IMG/VR virus record: IMGVR_UViG_3300027793_001680
Coordinates: 1 to 21,636 of that record
DNA from: a virus
Length of the DNA stretch: 21,636 nucleotides
Direction: 5' to 3' (one strand)
Made by a program: the position numbers and the translations under genes. How positions within the stretch are numbered: position 1 is the stretch's first letter; every line of letters begins with the position of its first letter. This document shows positions 1-6,814 of this stretch, piece after piece. The notes under the pieces are model-generated. The model worked only from the letters and a program-made list of their open reading frames with translations. It ran no database searches and had not been told where the DNA came from.

Positions 1-111
1 CTTAACAATGAAAAAGTTGGTCAGGTGATTGACCCTAGTATTGATCTGATTACAACTTGGATGAAGAACGAAACCGCTGAAATCAAGAAAAAGATGGAGA
101 CAAAACAGTGA
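1..111 (+). CDS. 3' end of an unidentified protein (partial)
   Basis: The first frame is open from the window edge to a TGA at 109-111 and encodes the last 36 residues of a protein that starts upstream. The tail is hydrophilic and rich in Lys and Glu (ending KKKMETKQ), so it is probably an exposed helical C-terminus. The stop overlaps the GTG start of the next gene (GTGA), the tight junction used throughout this arm, which supports both frames. There is too little sequence to assign a function. Confidence 0.65.
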   Translation, partial: LNNEKVGQVIDPSIDLITTWMKNETAEIKKKMETKQ

Positions 112-473
112 TTCTAGAAGTACTAGAAATCAAGGATAATGATGACGGTTCTGCCATCATTACATTGGATATGGATCATGAAACTTTAAAGACATTTGCT
201 GGTATTGGTATCATCAAGGCACTAAAAGACAGTGCTGAGGAAGTTATCAATACTCAAAACCTTGACGAGGTAAACAATAATCCTTCAGAACCAAAACCTG
301 ATGTTGCAGCTCAATATCTTGATGATGCAATCAAAGTTCTAGAGAATAGAATGACTGATATCACAACCGCATGTGATCAAAAATATATCCTTGACACACT
401 GATGGAAACGTGTCAAAATGCACTAGAAATCCTTATTGTGGCAAAGTCATTTCTTGAACACAATAAAATTTGA
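108..473 (+). CDS. Conserved-looking phage protein of unknown function, 121 aa
   Basis: The frame opens with GTG overlapping the upstream stop and encodes 121 residues. The first 45 residues alternate beta-like and helical stretches (MILEVLEIKDNDDG, then LKTFAGIGIIKALKD). After a Pro/Asn-rich linker near residues 55-65, the C-terminal half (about 66-118) is predominantly helical with regularly spaced hydrophobic residues. There is no signal peptide, membrane segment or recognisable catalytic motif. It lies four genes upstream of nrdA in the same transcription direction, so it is probably co-expressed with the nucleotide-metabolism genes. I do not recognise the family. Confidence 0.75.
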   Translation: MILEVLEIKDNDDGSAIITLDMDHETLKTFAGIGIIKALKDSAEEVINTQNLDEVNNNPSEPKPDVAAQYLDDAIKVLENRMTDITTACDQKYILDTLMETCQNALEILIVAKSFLEHNKI

Positions 474-600
474 TAAGTTTACACAACTTCCTTGCCATAC
501 TTGGTGTGGTCCCGATTGTACTTGTTATCCATATCGGATACAAGATAAAGATGAAAGCAAAAAGGAACAAGTATTAAATGAATCTGGAAAGTTTCTTTGA
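454..600 (+). CDS. Possible small Cys-rich protein (48 aa, TTG start)
   Basis: A 48-residue frame begins at TTG 454, inside the end of the previous gene, and stops at 598-600, inside the start of the next. It fills an otherwise empty gap of about 100 bp. The translation contains PCHTWCGPDCTCYPYR, four cysteines and a histidine within 16 residues, which could bind a metal, followed by a charged tail (QDKDESKKEQ). A competing frame here (TTG 471) would give a short hydrophobic peptide. The start codon is weak and no good Shine-Dalgarno is visible, so this is tentative. The Cys spacing is the main reason to list it. Confidence 0.4.
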   Translation: MNTIKFDKFTQLPCHTWCGPDCTCYPYRIQDKDESKKEQVLNESGKFL

Positions 601-889
601 AGATAAAAAGGAAGATCTTTATTCTGAGAGGGTTGATCTAGAGACTAGACGTAGGTCTAGACTTGCAGTTGCAGCATATGCATATGAAATCATCGGTCAA
701 CCTATTATGACTGATGCAGAGTTTGATACTTTAGCAAAACAGATTGATCTCTCTATCAATACTCGGCGCCCAGAGTTGGATAAATGGTTTAGAGAAAACT
801 TTGAGCCACATACTGGAATGTGGGTACACAATCATCCAGACAGGCGCCGACTAGACCAACTTGCAACCAATATTTTAAGTAAAAGATAA
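578..889 (+). CDS. Small protein resembling NAD-dependent ligase domain Ia, 103 aa
   Basis: The ATG at 578 is preceded by AAGGA and encodes 103 residues. The middle part (about 28-57: AYAYEIIGQPIMTDAEFDTL) resembles the N-terminal Ia segment of bacterial NAD-dependent DNA ligases, where a Tyr-rich helix is followed by (I/M)(S/T)DAE(F/Y)D and contacts NMN. The rest of a ligase, including the catalytic Lys domain, is absent. It could therefore be a standalone fold derived from domain Ia, or a helical protein with a chance likeness. The C-terminus is rich in Arg, His and Asp (VHNHPDRRRLD). It ends four bases before thyX, so the two are probably translated from one message. Confidence 0.7.
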   Translation: MNLESFFEDKKEDLYSERVDLETRRRSRLAVAAYAYEIIGQPIMTDAEFDTLAKQIDLSINTRRPELDKWFRENFEPHTGMWVHNHPDRRRLDQLATNILSKR

Positions 890-893
890 TATT

Positions 894-1544
894 ATGAATA
901 CAGCAAAGATTGTAGCTATTACTAACCCACTCGTCGATGGAGTAAAATCTGCCGACGAGTTTATTGCCTATACTGCCAGAGTTTCAAATCCTTCCAATCA
1001 AATGAACTCAGAAACGGCTGAAAAACTTTTACGTTATTGCATTCGGAATAAACATTTCAGCATTTTTGAAATGGTGAATGTAGTTATGGAAGTTACTACT
1101 ACCAGGGATATAGCTCGACAAATCCTTAGACATCGCTCATTTTCATTTCAAGAGTTCTCTCAACGATATGCTGATCCTACTAAAGATCTAGGGTTTGCTT
1201 CACGTGAAGCAAGACTTCAAGATAAAAAGAATAGACAAAACTCAATCTCAGTTGATGATATGTATTTACAACAAGATTGGGAAAATAGACAAAAATATTT
1301 ACTAGAGATTGTAAAAGAACAATATAACTGGGCTATTGAGAATGGTATTGCCAAGGAACAAGCACGAGTAGTACTACCGGAGGGATTGACAGTATCCAGA
1401 ATGTACATGAATGGTACTCTTCGGAGCTGGATTCATTATGCAGAGCTCAGAATGGCAAATGGAACTCAAAAAGAACATCAACTGGTTGCTGAATCCGCTT
1501 GGCAAGAGATTGGTAAATACTTCACATTTTTAACAAGAGAATAA
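894..1544 (+). CDS. thyX: Flavin-dependent thymidylate synthase ThyX
   Basis: This 216-residue protein is a typical-length ThyX, which makes dTMP from dUMP using methylene-tetrahydrofolate and reduced FAD/NADPH. The diagnostic ThyX signature is present: RHRSFSFQEFSQRY at residues 79-92 (RHR, the downstream Ser, then the Arg-Tyr). The upstream KHFSIFE (53-59) matches the family's H-x-S-x-x-E segment. The C-terminal part has the conserved ARxxLPxxL (157-165), the LR (185-186) and the TQKEH segment (191-195) that follow in the family. It sits just ahead of nrdA, forming a deoxynucleotide-supply block. The Shine-Dalgarno is weak (AAAAGATAA), so coupling to the upstream gene is likely. Confidence 0.96.
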   Translation: MNTAKIVAITNPLVDGVKSADEFIAYTARVSNPSNQMNSETAEKLLRYCIRNKHFSIFEMVNVVMEVTTTRDIARQILRHRSFSFQEFSQRYADPTKDLGFASREARLQDKKNRQNSISVDDMYLQQDWENRQKYLLEIVKEQYNWAIENGIAKEQARVVLPEGLTVSRMYMNGTLRSWIHYAELRMANGTQKEHQLVAESAWQEIGKYFTFLTRE

Positions 1545-1554
1545 GAGGGACTAT

Positions 1555-3843
1555 ATGACGATTAATGTAAAGAAAAGAGATGGATCTATTGAACCACTAA
1601 ATCTGGAAAAGTTCCATCGAGTGGTATCATGGGCGTGTGAAGGATTATCAAATGTTTCCGAGTCCGAAGTAGAAATCAAGTCACAAATTCAGTTCTATAA
1701 TAATATCAAGACCAATGATATTCAGGAAACACTTATCAAAGCCGCTTCAGAACTAATCACTGAAGCTACTCCAAACTATCAATACGTAGCATCACGTCTT
1801 ATCAACTATCATCTTCGCAAGCAAGTCTATAACGGACCAAATCCATGTTCTCTTTTTCAACATGTAGTCAATGTAGTTTCTGAAGGTTATTACGAACAAA
1901 ATCTACTATCCTGGTATGATGATGAAGAATACAAGATTCTGAATAGTTATCTAGTACATGACCGGGATTTTAATATTCCATATGCAGGAATGGAACAACT
2001 TCGTGGTAAGTATCTAATCAGAAACCGTGCTACAAATAAATATTATGAAACACCACAGATGAGCTACATGCTCATTGCTATGGTTCTATTCCACAAATAT
2101 CCAAAGAATGAACGTCTGAAGTGGGTAAAGGACTTTTATGATGCGACCTCAACTTTCGAAATCTCTCTGCCGACTCCTATCATGGCTGGTCTACGCAGTC
2201 CACAAAAGCAATTTAGTTCTTGTGTGCTGGTGGACTCGGATGATTCTCTAGATTCTATTAATGCCACTACATCATCTATTGTAAAATATGTTTCACAAAA
2301 GGCAGGTATTGGTATCAATGCAGGCCGAATCCGTGCTATTGGTTCACCTATTCGTAATGGTGATGCAACACACACTGGTGTGATTCCATTTTATAAGATG
2401 TTTCAGTCTGCAGTTCGTTCCTGCTCTCAAGGTGGTGTTCGTAATGGTGCTGCAACTCTTTATTATCCAGTCTGGCACTATGAAGTTGAGGATCTTCTAG
2501 TCCTAAAGAACAATAAAGGGACTGAAGATAATCGAATTCGTCATATTGACTATGGTGTTCAGTTCAATAAACTCATGTATGAACGACTACTCTCTGGTGG
2601 TAATATTACACTATTTTCACCATCCGATATTCCTGGTCTATATAATGCATTCTTTGTGGATTATGACAAGTTCAAGCAACTATATGAGGAAGCTGAACAA
2701 AATCCAAATATCCGCAAAAAGAGTATTTCAGCTCTAACTTTATTTGGTTCGTTTATTCAGGAACGTAAAGATACCGGTAGAATCTATCTAATGAATGTGG
2801 ATCATGCAAATGACCATGGTGCATTTATTAAAGAAGATGCTCCTATCTATCAAAGCAATCTTTGTGCAGAAATAGCATTGCCTACTAAACCATTACAGGA
2901 CGTTTTTGATCCTAATGGTGAAATCAGTCTCTGCACTCTTGCAGCAATCAACTGGGGAAAAATCCGTGCTACTTCTGACTTTGAGCGTCCTGCTCGACTT
3001 ATCGTTCGGGCTCTTGACGAGCTTCTTGATTATCAAGATTATCCTGTTTTGGCAGCAAAGAACTCTACTATGGCGAGGCGCCCTCTTGGTGTTGGTATCA
3101 TTAACTTTGCTTACTGGCTTGCTAAAAATGATCTTACTTACTCTAATATTGGTGTAGAAGGTCTAAAGAAAGTACATGAATTTGCCGAGGCTTGGTCATA
3201 TTACCTTATCAAGGCCTCTGCGGATCTAGCACAAGAAAGGGGTGCCTGTCCTAAGTCAACTGAAACCAAATATTCTCTCGGTATGCTTCCCATTGATACT
3301 TACAAGAAAAATGTTGACAATCTAGTGGATCCGGTTTATAAAATGGATTGGAACTCTCTGCGTATTCAGCTATCAGAACATGGAATTCGTAACTCTACAC
3401 TAATGGCTCTAATGCCTGCCGAGACTTCCGCACAGATCAGTAACTCTACAAATGGTATTGAACCAGTACGATCACTTATTTCCATCAAACAAAGTAAGGA
3501 TGGAGTATTGAAACAGGTTGTACCAGAAATCAAAAGACTTAAAAATAAATATGATCTTCTATGGGATCAAAAGTCTCCAGAAGGTTATCTTCAAATCTGT
3601 GCAGTACTACAAAAGTTTATTGATCAAGCTATCTCCGTAAATACTAGTTATAATCCTAAGCATTATGATAATGACCAAATTCCAATGTCAGTCCTAATGA
3701 AGGATATCATTCAGTTCTATCAGATGGGTGGAAAAAATCTTTATTATTGCAACGTATTTGATGGCGCTGGTGAACAAGAAGTACTACCAGAACTAGAACA
3801 ATCTAAAGTTGATGATGAAACTTGTGATAGTTGCACAATATGA
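1555..3843 (+). CDS. nrdA: Class Ia ribonucleoside-diphosphate reductase, large (alpha) subunit
   Basis: The 762-residue product has the length and residue layout of E. coli-type NrdA, which reduces ribonucleoside diphosphates to deoxy forms. An N-terminal ATP-cone (about 1-90, starting VKKRDGSIEPLN) is the allosteric activity site. The catalytic core keeps the redox pair C223 and C460, the radical Cys C437 in NLCAEI with N435 and E439, and the radical-transfer tyrosines Y730-Y731. The C-terminal tail ends ETCDSCTI, so the shuttle pair is C757/C760 with CxxC spacing. It should pair with NrdB encoded at 4032 and be re-reduced by the glutaredoxin encoded at 7516. The start follows GAGGGA. The stop overlaps the next ATG. 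Confidence 0.98.
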   Translation: MTINVKKRDGSIEPLNLEKFHRVVSWACEGLSNVSESEVEIKSQIQFYNNIKTNDIQETLIKAASELITEATPNYQYVASRLINYHLRKQVYNGPNPCSLFQHVVNVVSEGYYEQNLLSWYDDEEYKILNSYLVHDRDFNIPYAGMEQLRGKYLIRNRATNKYYETPQMSYMLIAMVLFHKYPKNERLKWVKDFYDATSTFEISLPTPIMAGLRSPQKQFSSCVLVDSDDSLDSINATTSSIVKYVSQKAGIGINAGRIRAIGSPIRNGDATHTGVIPFYKMFQSAVRSCSQGGVRNGAATLYYPVWHYEVEDLLVLKNNKGTEDNRIRHIDYGVQFNKLMYERLLSGGNITLFSPSDIPGLYNAFFVDYDKFKQLYEEAEQNPNIRKKSISALTLFGSFIQERKDTGRIYLMNVDHANDHGAFIKEDAPIYQSNLCAEIALPTKPLQDVFDPNGEISLCTLAAINWGKIRATSDFERPARLIVRALDELLDYQDYPVLAAKNSTMARRPLGVGIINFAYWLAKNDLTYSNIGVEGLKKVHEFAEAWSYYLIKASADLAQERGACPKSTETKYSLGMLPIDTYKKNVDNLVDPVYKMDWNSLRIQLSEHGIRNSTLMALMPAETSAQISNSTNGIEPVRSLISIKQSKDGVLKQVVPEIKRLKNKYDLLWDQKSPEGYLQICAVLQKFIDQAISVNTSYNPKHYDNDQIPMSVLMKDIIQFYQMGGKNLYYCNVFDGAGEQEVLPELEQSKVDDETCDSCTI

Positions 3844-4028
3844 TACTTCAACTTAATACACCACTTCCCCTTGAAACACCTCAGGGTAAAGCATGGGCAC
3901 ATTTTATGATAGATTATGGACTTGAGCATGATCTACTTTGGGTGTGTTTTCAAGATGAAACAAGAGAATGTTGGACTTGGTCTAATAAACAAATTAAGAT
4001 ACAGAAAAACATTACTATAGGTAGGTAA
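3840..4028 (+). CDS. Small conserved phage protein between nrdA and nrdB, 62 aa
   Basis: The ATG at 3840 overlaps the nrdA stop (ATGA), making translational coupling likely; a TTG nine bases upstream is a less likely start. The product is 62 residues with LxTPLPLETPxGKAWAHFMIDYG near the N-terminus and HDLLWVCFQDETRECWTW in the middle. This looks like a family I have seen as small uncharacterised proteins in phages and some bacteria, with a proposed all-beta fold; no enzymatic motif is known to me. Its position between the two reductase subunits may reflect gene order rather than a role in reduction. It ends four bases before nrdB. Confidence 0.8.
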   Translation: MILQLNTPLPLETPQGKAWAHFMIDYGLEHDLLWVCFQDETRECWTWSNKQIKIQKNITIGR

Positions 4029-4031
4029 AAA

Positions 4032-5114
4032 ATGACTTATAGCGTATTTGATTCTTCAAATAAAAAGAGTCATCTTAAATCCAGACTTTTCTTTGATGAA
4101 GCACCTACGATTGCTAGGTTTGATAAGCAAAAGTATCCTTTTCTAGAAAAGTTAACTAGAAGTTCTATGGGTTTCTTTTGGGTGCCGGAAGAGGTTGATC
4201 TTCTAAAGGACTCAAAGGACTTCCGTGATCTATCAAAGCATGAACAACATATTTTTACAAGTAATCTAAAGCGCCAGATTCTGCTTGACTCAGTGCAGGG
4301 TCGGGCGCCCACGGTTGCATTTGGACCTATTTGTTCTTTACCTGAACTAGAAAACTGGATTGTGGCATGGACATTTAGTGAATCTGTCCATTCACGATCC
4401 TATACGCACATCATTCGTAATGTGTATTCTGATCCATCAAAGGTGCTAGATGAGATTTTAGAACTACAAGAGATTGTAGATTGTGCTAAGGATATCAGCA
4501 AGAACTATGATGAGTTGATTGAACATAATACTAGAACTAATATCGGTTCATTTGAACATAAAAAAGCTCTTTGGCTTACTCTTATGTCAGTCAATATTCT
4601 TGAGGGTATCCGTTTCTATGTTTCTTTTGCTTGTTCATGGGCATTTGCAGAACTGAAAAAGATGGAAGGTAATGCTAAAATCATCAAGCTTATTTGTCGT
4701 GATGAAAACTTACATCTAGCTAGTACACAACAACTTCTAAAAGTACTTCCTCTGGATGATCCTGATTTCAAGCAAATCCAAGAGGAAACAAAAGCGGAAT
4801 GTATTGCAATGTTCCGTAATGCAGCAGAGCAAGAAAAAGCATGGGCTGAATATCTATTCAAAGACGGCTCAATGATTGGTCTGAATAAACAACTTCTAAA
4901 TGAATATGTGGAATGGATTACCAATCGTCGTCTCACGGCAGTTGGTCTACCACATCTATATAAGACTGGATCTAATCCATTACCATGGACAGGTAAATGG
5001 ATTTCTGGTGGAGAAGTACAAGTAGCTCCCCAGGAAACACAAATAACTTCCTACATTATTGGTGGAGTGAAGAACGATGTATCAACTGAATCATTAAAAG
5101 ATTTTAAACTATAA
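4032..5114 (+). CDS. nrdB: Class Ia ribonucleoside-diphosphate reductase, small (beta) subunit
   Basis: The 360-residue protein is a complete NrdB, which houses the di-iron centre and the stable tyrosyl radical used by NrdA. Metal ligands can be placed by alignment with E. coli: D86 (LLDS), E117 (FSES), H120 (VHSRSY), E191 (LEGIRFY), E225 and H228 (RDENLHL). The radical tyrosine is Y124 in SRSYTH, so this is not one of the tyrosine-less subclasses. The acidic/hydrophobic C-terminus (LKDFKL) resembles the tail that docks onto NrdA. The start is preceded by a weak AGG, four bases after the 62-aa gene. With nrdA, thyX and glutaredoxin it gives the phage its own dNTP supply. Confidence 0.98.
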   Translation: MTYSVFDSSNKKSHLKSRLFFDEAPTIARFDKQKYPFLEKLTRSSMGFFWVPEEVDLLKDSKDFRDLSKHEQHIFTSNLKRQILLDSVQGRAPTVAFGPICSLPELENWIVAWTFSESVHSRSYTHIIRNVYSDPSKVLDEILELQEIVDCAKDISKNYDELIEHNTRTNIGSFEHKKALWLTLMSVNILEGIRFYVSFACSWAFAELKKMEGNAKIIKLICRDENLHLASTQQLLKVLPLDDPDFKQIQEETKAECIAMFRNAAEQEKAWAEYLFKDGSMIGLNKQLLNEYVEWITNRRLTAVGLPHLYKTGSNPLPWTGKWISGGEVQVAPQETQITSYIIGGVKNDVSTESLKDFKL

Positions 5115-5124
5115 GGAGAATAAT

Positions 5125-5388
5125 ATGGGTTGGTCAACAGGTAGTGATCTTTTTGCAGAGGTAGCAGAAAGCATTGAACGACATGTACATGATGAACAAA
5201 TCAAGATCAATATTTACTATGAGATAATTTCCTCATTTGAAGATTATGATGCTGATACACTTGAAGAATGTTTAGGAATCAGTGATGCACTAGATTCAGT
5301 TCTAAAAGAAGTCTATAATATAGATGATCCGGATAAAGATGAGGATGAGGATCTATGGGATGGTGGTGGTAGGGAAAACTTTGGTTAA
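5125..5388 (+). CDS. Small acidic phage protein, 87 aa, unknown function
   Basis: A strong Shine-Dalgarno (AAGGAG, eight bases before ATG) precedes this 87-residue frame. It starts MGWSTGSDLFAEVAESIERHV, a segment seen in a family of small phage and bacterial proteins beginning MGW-x-TGS, followed by a helical region containing FEDYDADTLEEC. The C-terminus is strongly acidic (DDPDKDEDEDLWD) and ends in a Gly-rich tail. No catalytic motif or membrane segment is visible. It is the last gene before a possible late promoter and hairpin at 5399-5427, so it may mark the end of the nrd transcription block. Confidence 0.8.
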   Translation: MGWSTGSDLFAEVAESIERHVHDEQIKINIYYEIISSFEDYDADTLEECLGISDALDSVLKEVYNIDDPDKDEDEDLWDGGGRENFG

Positions 5389-5398
5389 ACTTAGGTAG

Positions 5399-5406
5399 TA
5401 TAAGTA
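5399..5406 (+). promoter_or_regulatory. T4-late-like promoter octamer TATAAGTA
   Basis: TATAAGTA differs by one base from the T4 late promoter TATAAATA. With T4 spacing (octamer at about -13 to -6), transcription would start near 5412, inside the 5' arm of the hairpin at 5408-5427. That placement, more than the octamer itself, is why it is listed. Confidence 0.45.
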
Positions 5407-5407
5407 T

Positions 5408-5427
5408 AGGGAAAGGAGACTTTCCCT
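5408..5427 (+). promoter_or_regulatory. Hairpin that hides the ribosome binding site of the GIY-YIG gene
   Basis: A perfect 8-bp stem (AGGGAAAG 5408-5415 with CTTTCCCT 5420-5427) is closed by a GAGA tetraloop of the stable GNRA type. The Shine-Dalgarno AAGGAGA is split between the 5' arm and the loop, and the start ATG follows the 3' arm directly. Read-through transcripts would therefore be poorly translated. A transcript starting near 5412 would lose half of the 5' arm and free the site. This is the logic known for T4 late genes such as e, soc and I-TevI. Confidence 0.75.
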
Positions 5428-5838
5428 ATGACTTTATGGCTATATGATGGAAAACCTATAGACCCTGAAAAAACGGTTGACTTTATAGGCTTTATATATA
5501 TAATAACTAATGAGACCAATGGTAGACAATATATCGGTAAGAAACTGTTGAAGGTCAAAAAGACCAAAACAGTCAAAGGTAAAAAGAAAAAGTTTTTACA
5601 TGACTCCGATTGGCAAACCTACTGGGGTTCAAATGACGAACTAAAAGATGATATAAAACGATTAGGTGAATCCAACTTTAGAAGAGAAATCATAAGATTT
5701 TGTACTTCAAAAAGTGAGTTAACTTATTTTGAGTTGAAAGAACAAATACTTCGAGGTGCTCTAGAATCGGATGCTTATTACAATGCATGGATTATGGTCA
5801 GAGTCCGAAAAAGTCACCTCAAGTTAAAGGAGAAATGA
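5428..5838 (+). CDS. GIY-YIG domain protein, putative phage endonuclease, 136 aa
   Basis: The protein carries a GIY-YIG-type core: FIGFIYIITNETNGRQYIGKK at residues 19-39, with Y24 as the first Tyr and YIG at 35-37. A basic insert follows (40-56), then HDSDWQTYWGSNDELKDDI (59-76), FRREIIRF (84-91), a conserved glutamate region (YFELKEQ, 100-106) and YYN (117-119). This arrangement matches a family of small T4-like phage proteins annotated as putative endonucleases rather than the larger Seg enzymes. It may cut DNA as a homing or intergenomic competition enzyme, or act in nucleic-acid processing. Translation appears to be controlled by the hairpin ending directly at its ATG. A promoter-like sequence lies inside the gene at 5477-5504. 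Confidence 0.85.
   Translation: MTLWLYDGKPIDPEKTVDFIGFIYIITNETNGRQYIGKKLLKVKKTKTVKGKKKKFLHDSDWQTYWGSNDELKDDIKRLGESNFRREIIRFCTSKSELTYFELKEQILRGALESDAYYNAWIMVRVRKSHLKLKEK
5477..5504 (+). promoter_or_regulatory. Possible internal sigma70-like promoter
   Basis: TTGACT (5477-5482), a 16-bp AT-rich spacer and a perfect TATAAT (5499-5504) lie within the GIY-YIG gene. If active, it would transcribe the 30-residue basic gene, the YkuK-like gene and the rlpA-like gene without the upstream hairpin. The TTGACTTTA start resembles promoters in the right arm. The codons VDFIGFIYIIT could produce this by chance. Confidence 0.35.
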
Positions 5839-5839
5839 T

Positions 5840-5932
5840 ATGCCATGGGCACACAAAAGTAAATCAGGTAAAGGCCGACGTAAAATCGGTTCAGGTAAAC
5901 GAAAGAAACGACGTTTAAATAGAAAGAGGTAG
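5840..5932 (+). CDS. Tiny strongly basic protein, 30 aa
   Basis: The ATG at 5840 follows a good AAGGAGA and lies just beyond the preceding TGA. The 30-residue product is almost entirely Lys, Arg, Gly and Ser after MPWAH (for example GKRKKRRLNRKR near the C-terminus), with no acidic residue. Such a composition is typical of proteins that bind nucleic acid electrostatically, such as small ribosome- or DNA-associated proteins, but the family is not known to me. It ends four bases before the next GTG start. The strong RBS, clean stop and exact fit between neighbours argue for a real gene despite its size. Confidence 0.7.
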   Translation: MPWAHKSKSGKGRRKIGSGKRKKRRLNRKR

Positions 5933-5936
5933 TATT

Positions 5937-6410
5937 GTGCAAAAGTTCGACTTGGAAAAGGTGAAGCAGTTTATTTCTGATTCTTCACAAGAGTCAAAGA
6001 TCTATATCGGTGCAGATTCTGAACGTTTCAAGCTTAATGGAGTTTGGCATGCCGATTATTGTGTTGCGGTTATTATTCACAAAGACGGTAAGCATGGTTG
6101 CAAGGTCTTTGGTGATATTGCAAGACAAAAAGACTTTGATGCAAAACCAGGTCGCCCAGCACTTAGACTCATGAACGAAGTTTACATGGTTCATGAAATG
6201 TATGAAAAACTTGCCGAAGTTATTGGTGAGAGATATGTGGAACTACACTTGGATATTAATCCTTCAGAAAGGCATGGTTCATCCTGTGTAGTAAATCAAG
6301 CTATTGGCTACATTAGAGGTGCCTGTAATATTATACCTCAGGTTAAGCCACAAGCTTTTGCGGCTTCTATTTGTGCAGACAGACTAAAAGGTCTACTAGA
6401 AGCAGCTTAA
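5937..6410 (+). CDS. YkuK/DUF458-like protein with RNase H fold, 157 aa
   Basis: The GTG at 5937 starts a 157-residue protein resembling the YkuK (DUF458) family, thought to adopt an RNase H-like fold. Visible landmarks are IYIGADSE (22-29) with D27, an acidic E81 in RLMNEVY, LHLDINPS (103-110) with D106, IGYIRGA (123-129), and KPQAFAASICADR (137-149) with D148. Four acidic residues at the ends of predicted core strands and helices fit a two-metal nuclease site, though activity has not been shown here. Family members are found in spore-formers and phages. It may act on RNA or DNA during infection. It is followed by a strong AAGGAG for the next gene. Confidence 0.85.
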   Translation: MQKFDLEKVKQFISDSSQESKIYIGADSERFKLNGVWHADYCVAVIIHKDGKHGCKVFGDIARQKDFDAKPGRPALRLMNEVYMVHEMYEKLAEVIGERYVELHLDINPSERHGSSCVVNQAIGYIRGACNIIPQVKPQAFAASICADRLKGLLEAA

Positions 6411-6433
6411 ATAAAACAAAAAGGAGTAAAACG

Positions 6434-6814
6434 ATGAGAAAGCGTCTGATTGGCGCTATTCTGAGTGTAGGACTTTTGTTTTCAACACAAGCCTATGCTC
6501 ATGAGCGCCCACCAGCAGCGGTCAAGGTCGTCAAAACTTATAAGGCTAAAGTTTCATGGTATAAACATGGTAGAAAAACTGCAAATGGAGAGTTCTTTAA
6601 TCCATATGCATATACTGTAGCCCATAAGACTTTACCATTTGGCACTCTTGTAAGATTTACAAATATGGAAACTAATAGACAAATCATTGCAAGAGTGAAT
6701 GACCGTGGACCTTTTATCAGAGGACGAGAGTTTGATCTATCACTTAAATGTGCTGCCCTTCTTGGCATCAAGAAAGATGGTATTGCAACATTAAAGATTG
6801 AAATCATAGGATAA
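6434..6814 (+). CDS. Exported RlpA-like lytic transglycosylase (double-psi beta-barrel), 126 aa
   Basis: An upstream in-frame extension exists, but the ATG at 6434 follows AAGGAGTAAAACG and opens a classic signal peptide: MRKR, a hydrophobic stretch, then AYA-HE with cleavage likely after A22. The mature part is a single RlpA/DPBB domain: SWYKHGRKTANGEFFNP (41-57), TVAHKTLPFGT (61-71), VNDRGPF (88-94) and DLS (101-103). E53, H64 and D101 correspond to residues important in Pseudomonas RlpA, which cuts glycan strands lacking peptides. It would act in the periplasm, perhaps loosening peptidoglycan for release or assisting infection. There is no SPOR domain and no lipobox, so it would be soluble. 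Confidence 0.9.
   Translation: MRKRLIGAILSVGLLFSTQAYAHERPPAAVKVVKTYKAKVSWYKHGRKTANGEFFNPYAYTVAHKTLPFGTLVRFTNMETNRQIIARVNDRGPFIRGREFDLSLKCAALLGIKKDGIATLKIEIIG

Noticed and set aside
2546-3157. Alternate-frame open stretches inside nrdA
   Set aside because: They are shadows of a full-length, motif-complete NrdA; no RBS and Leu/Ile-rich noise translation.
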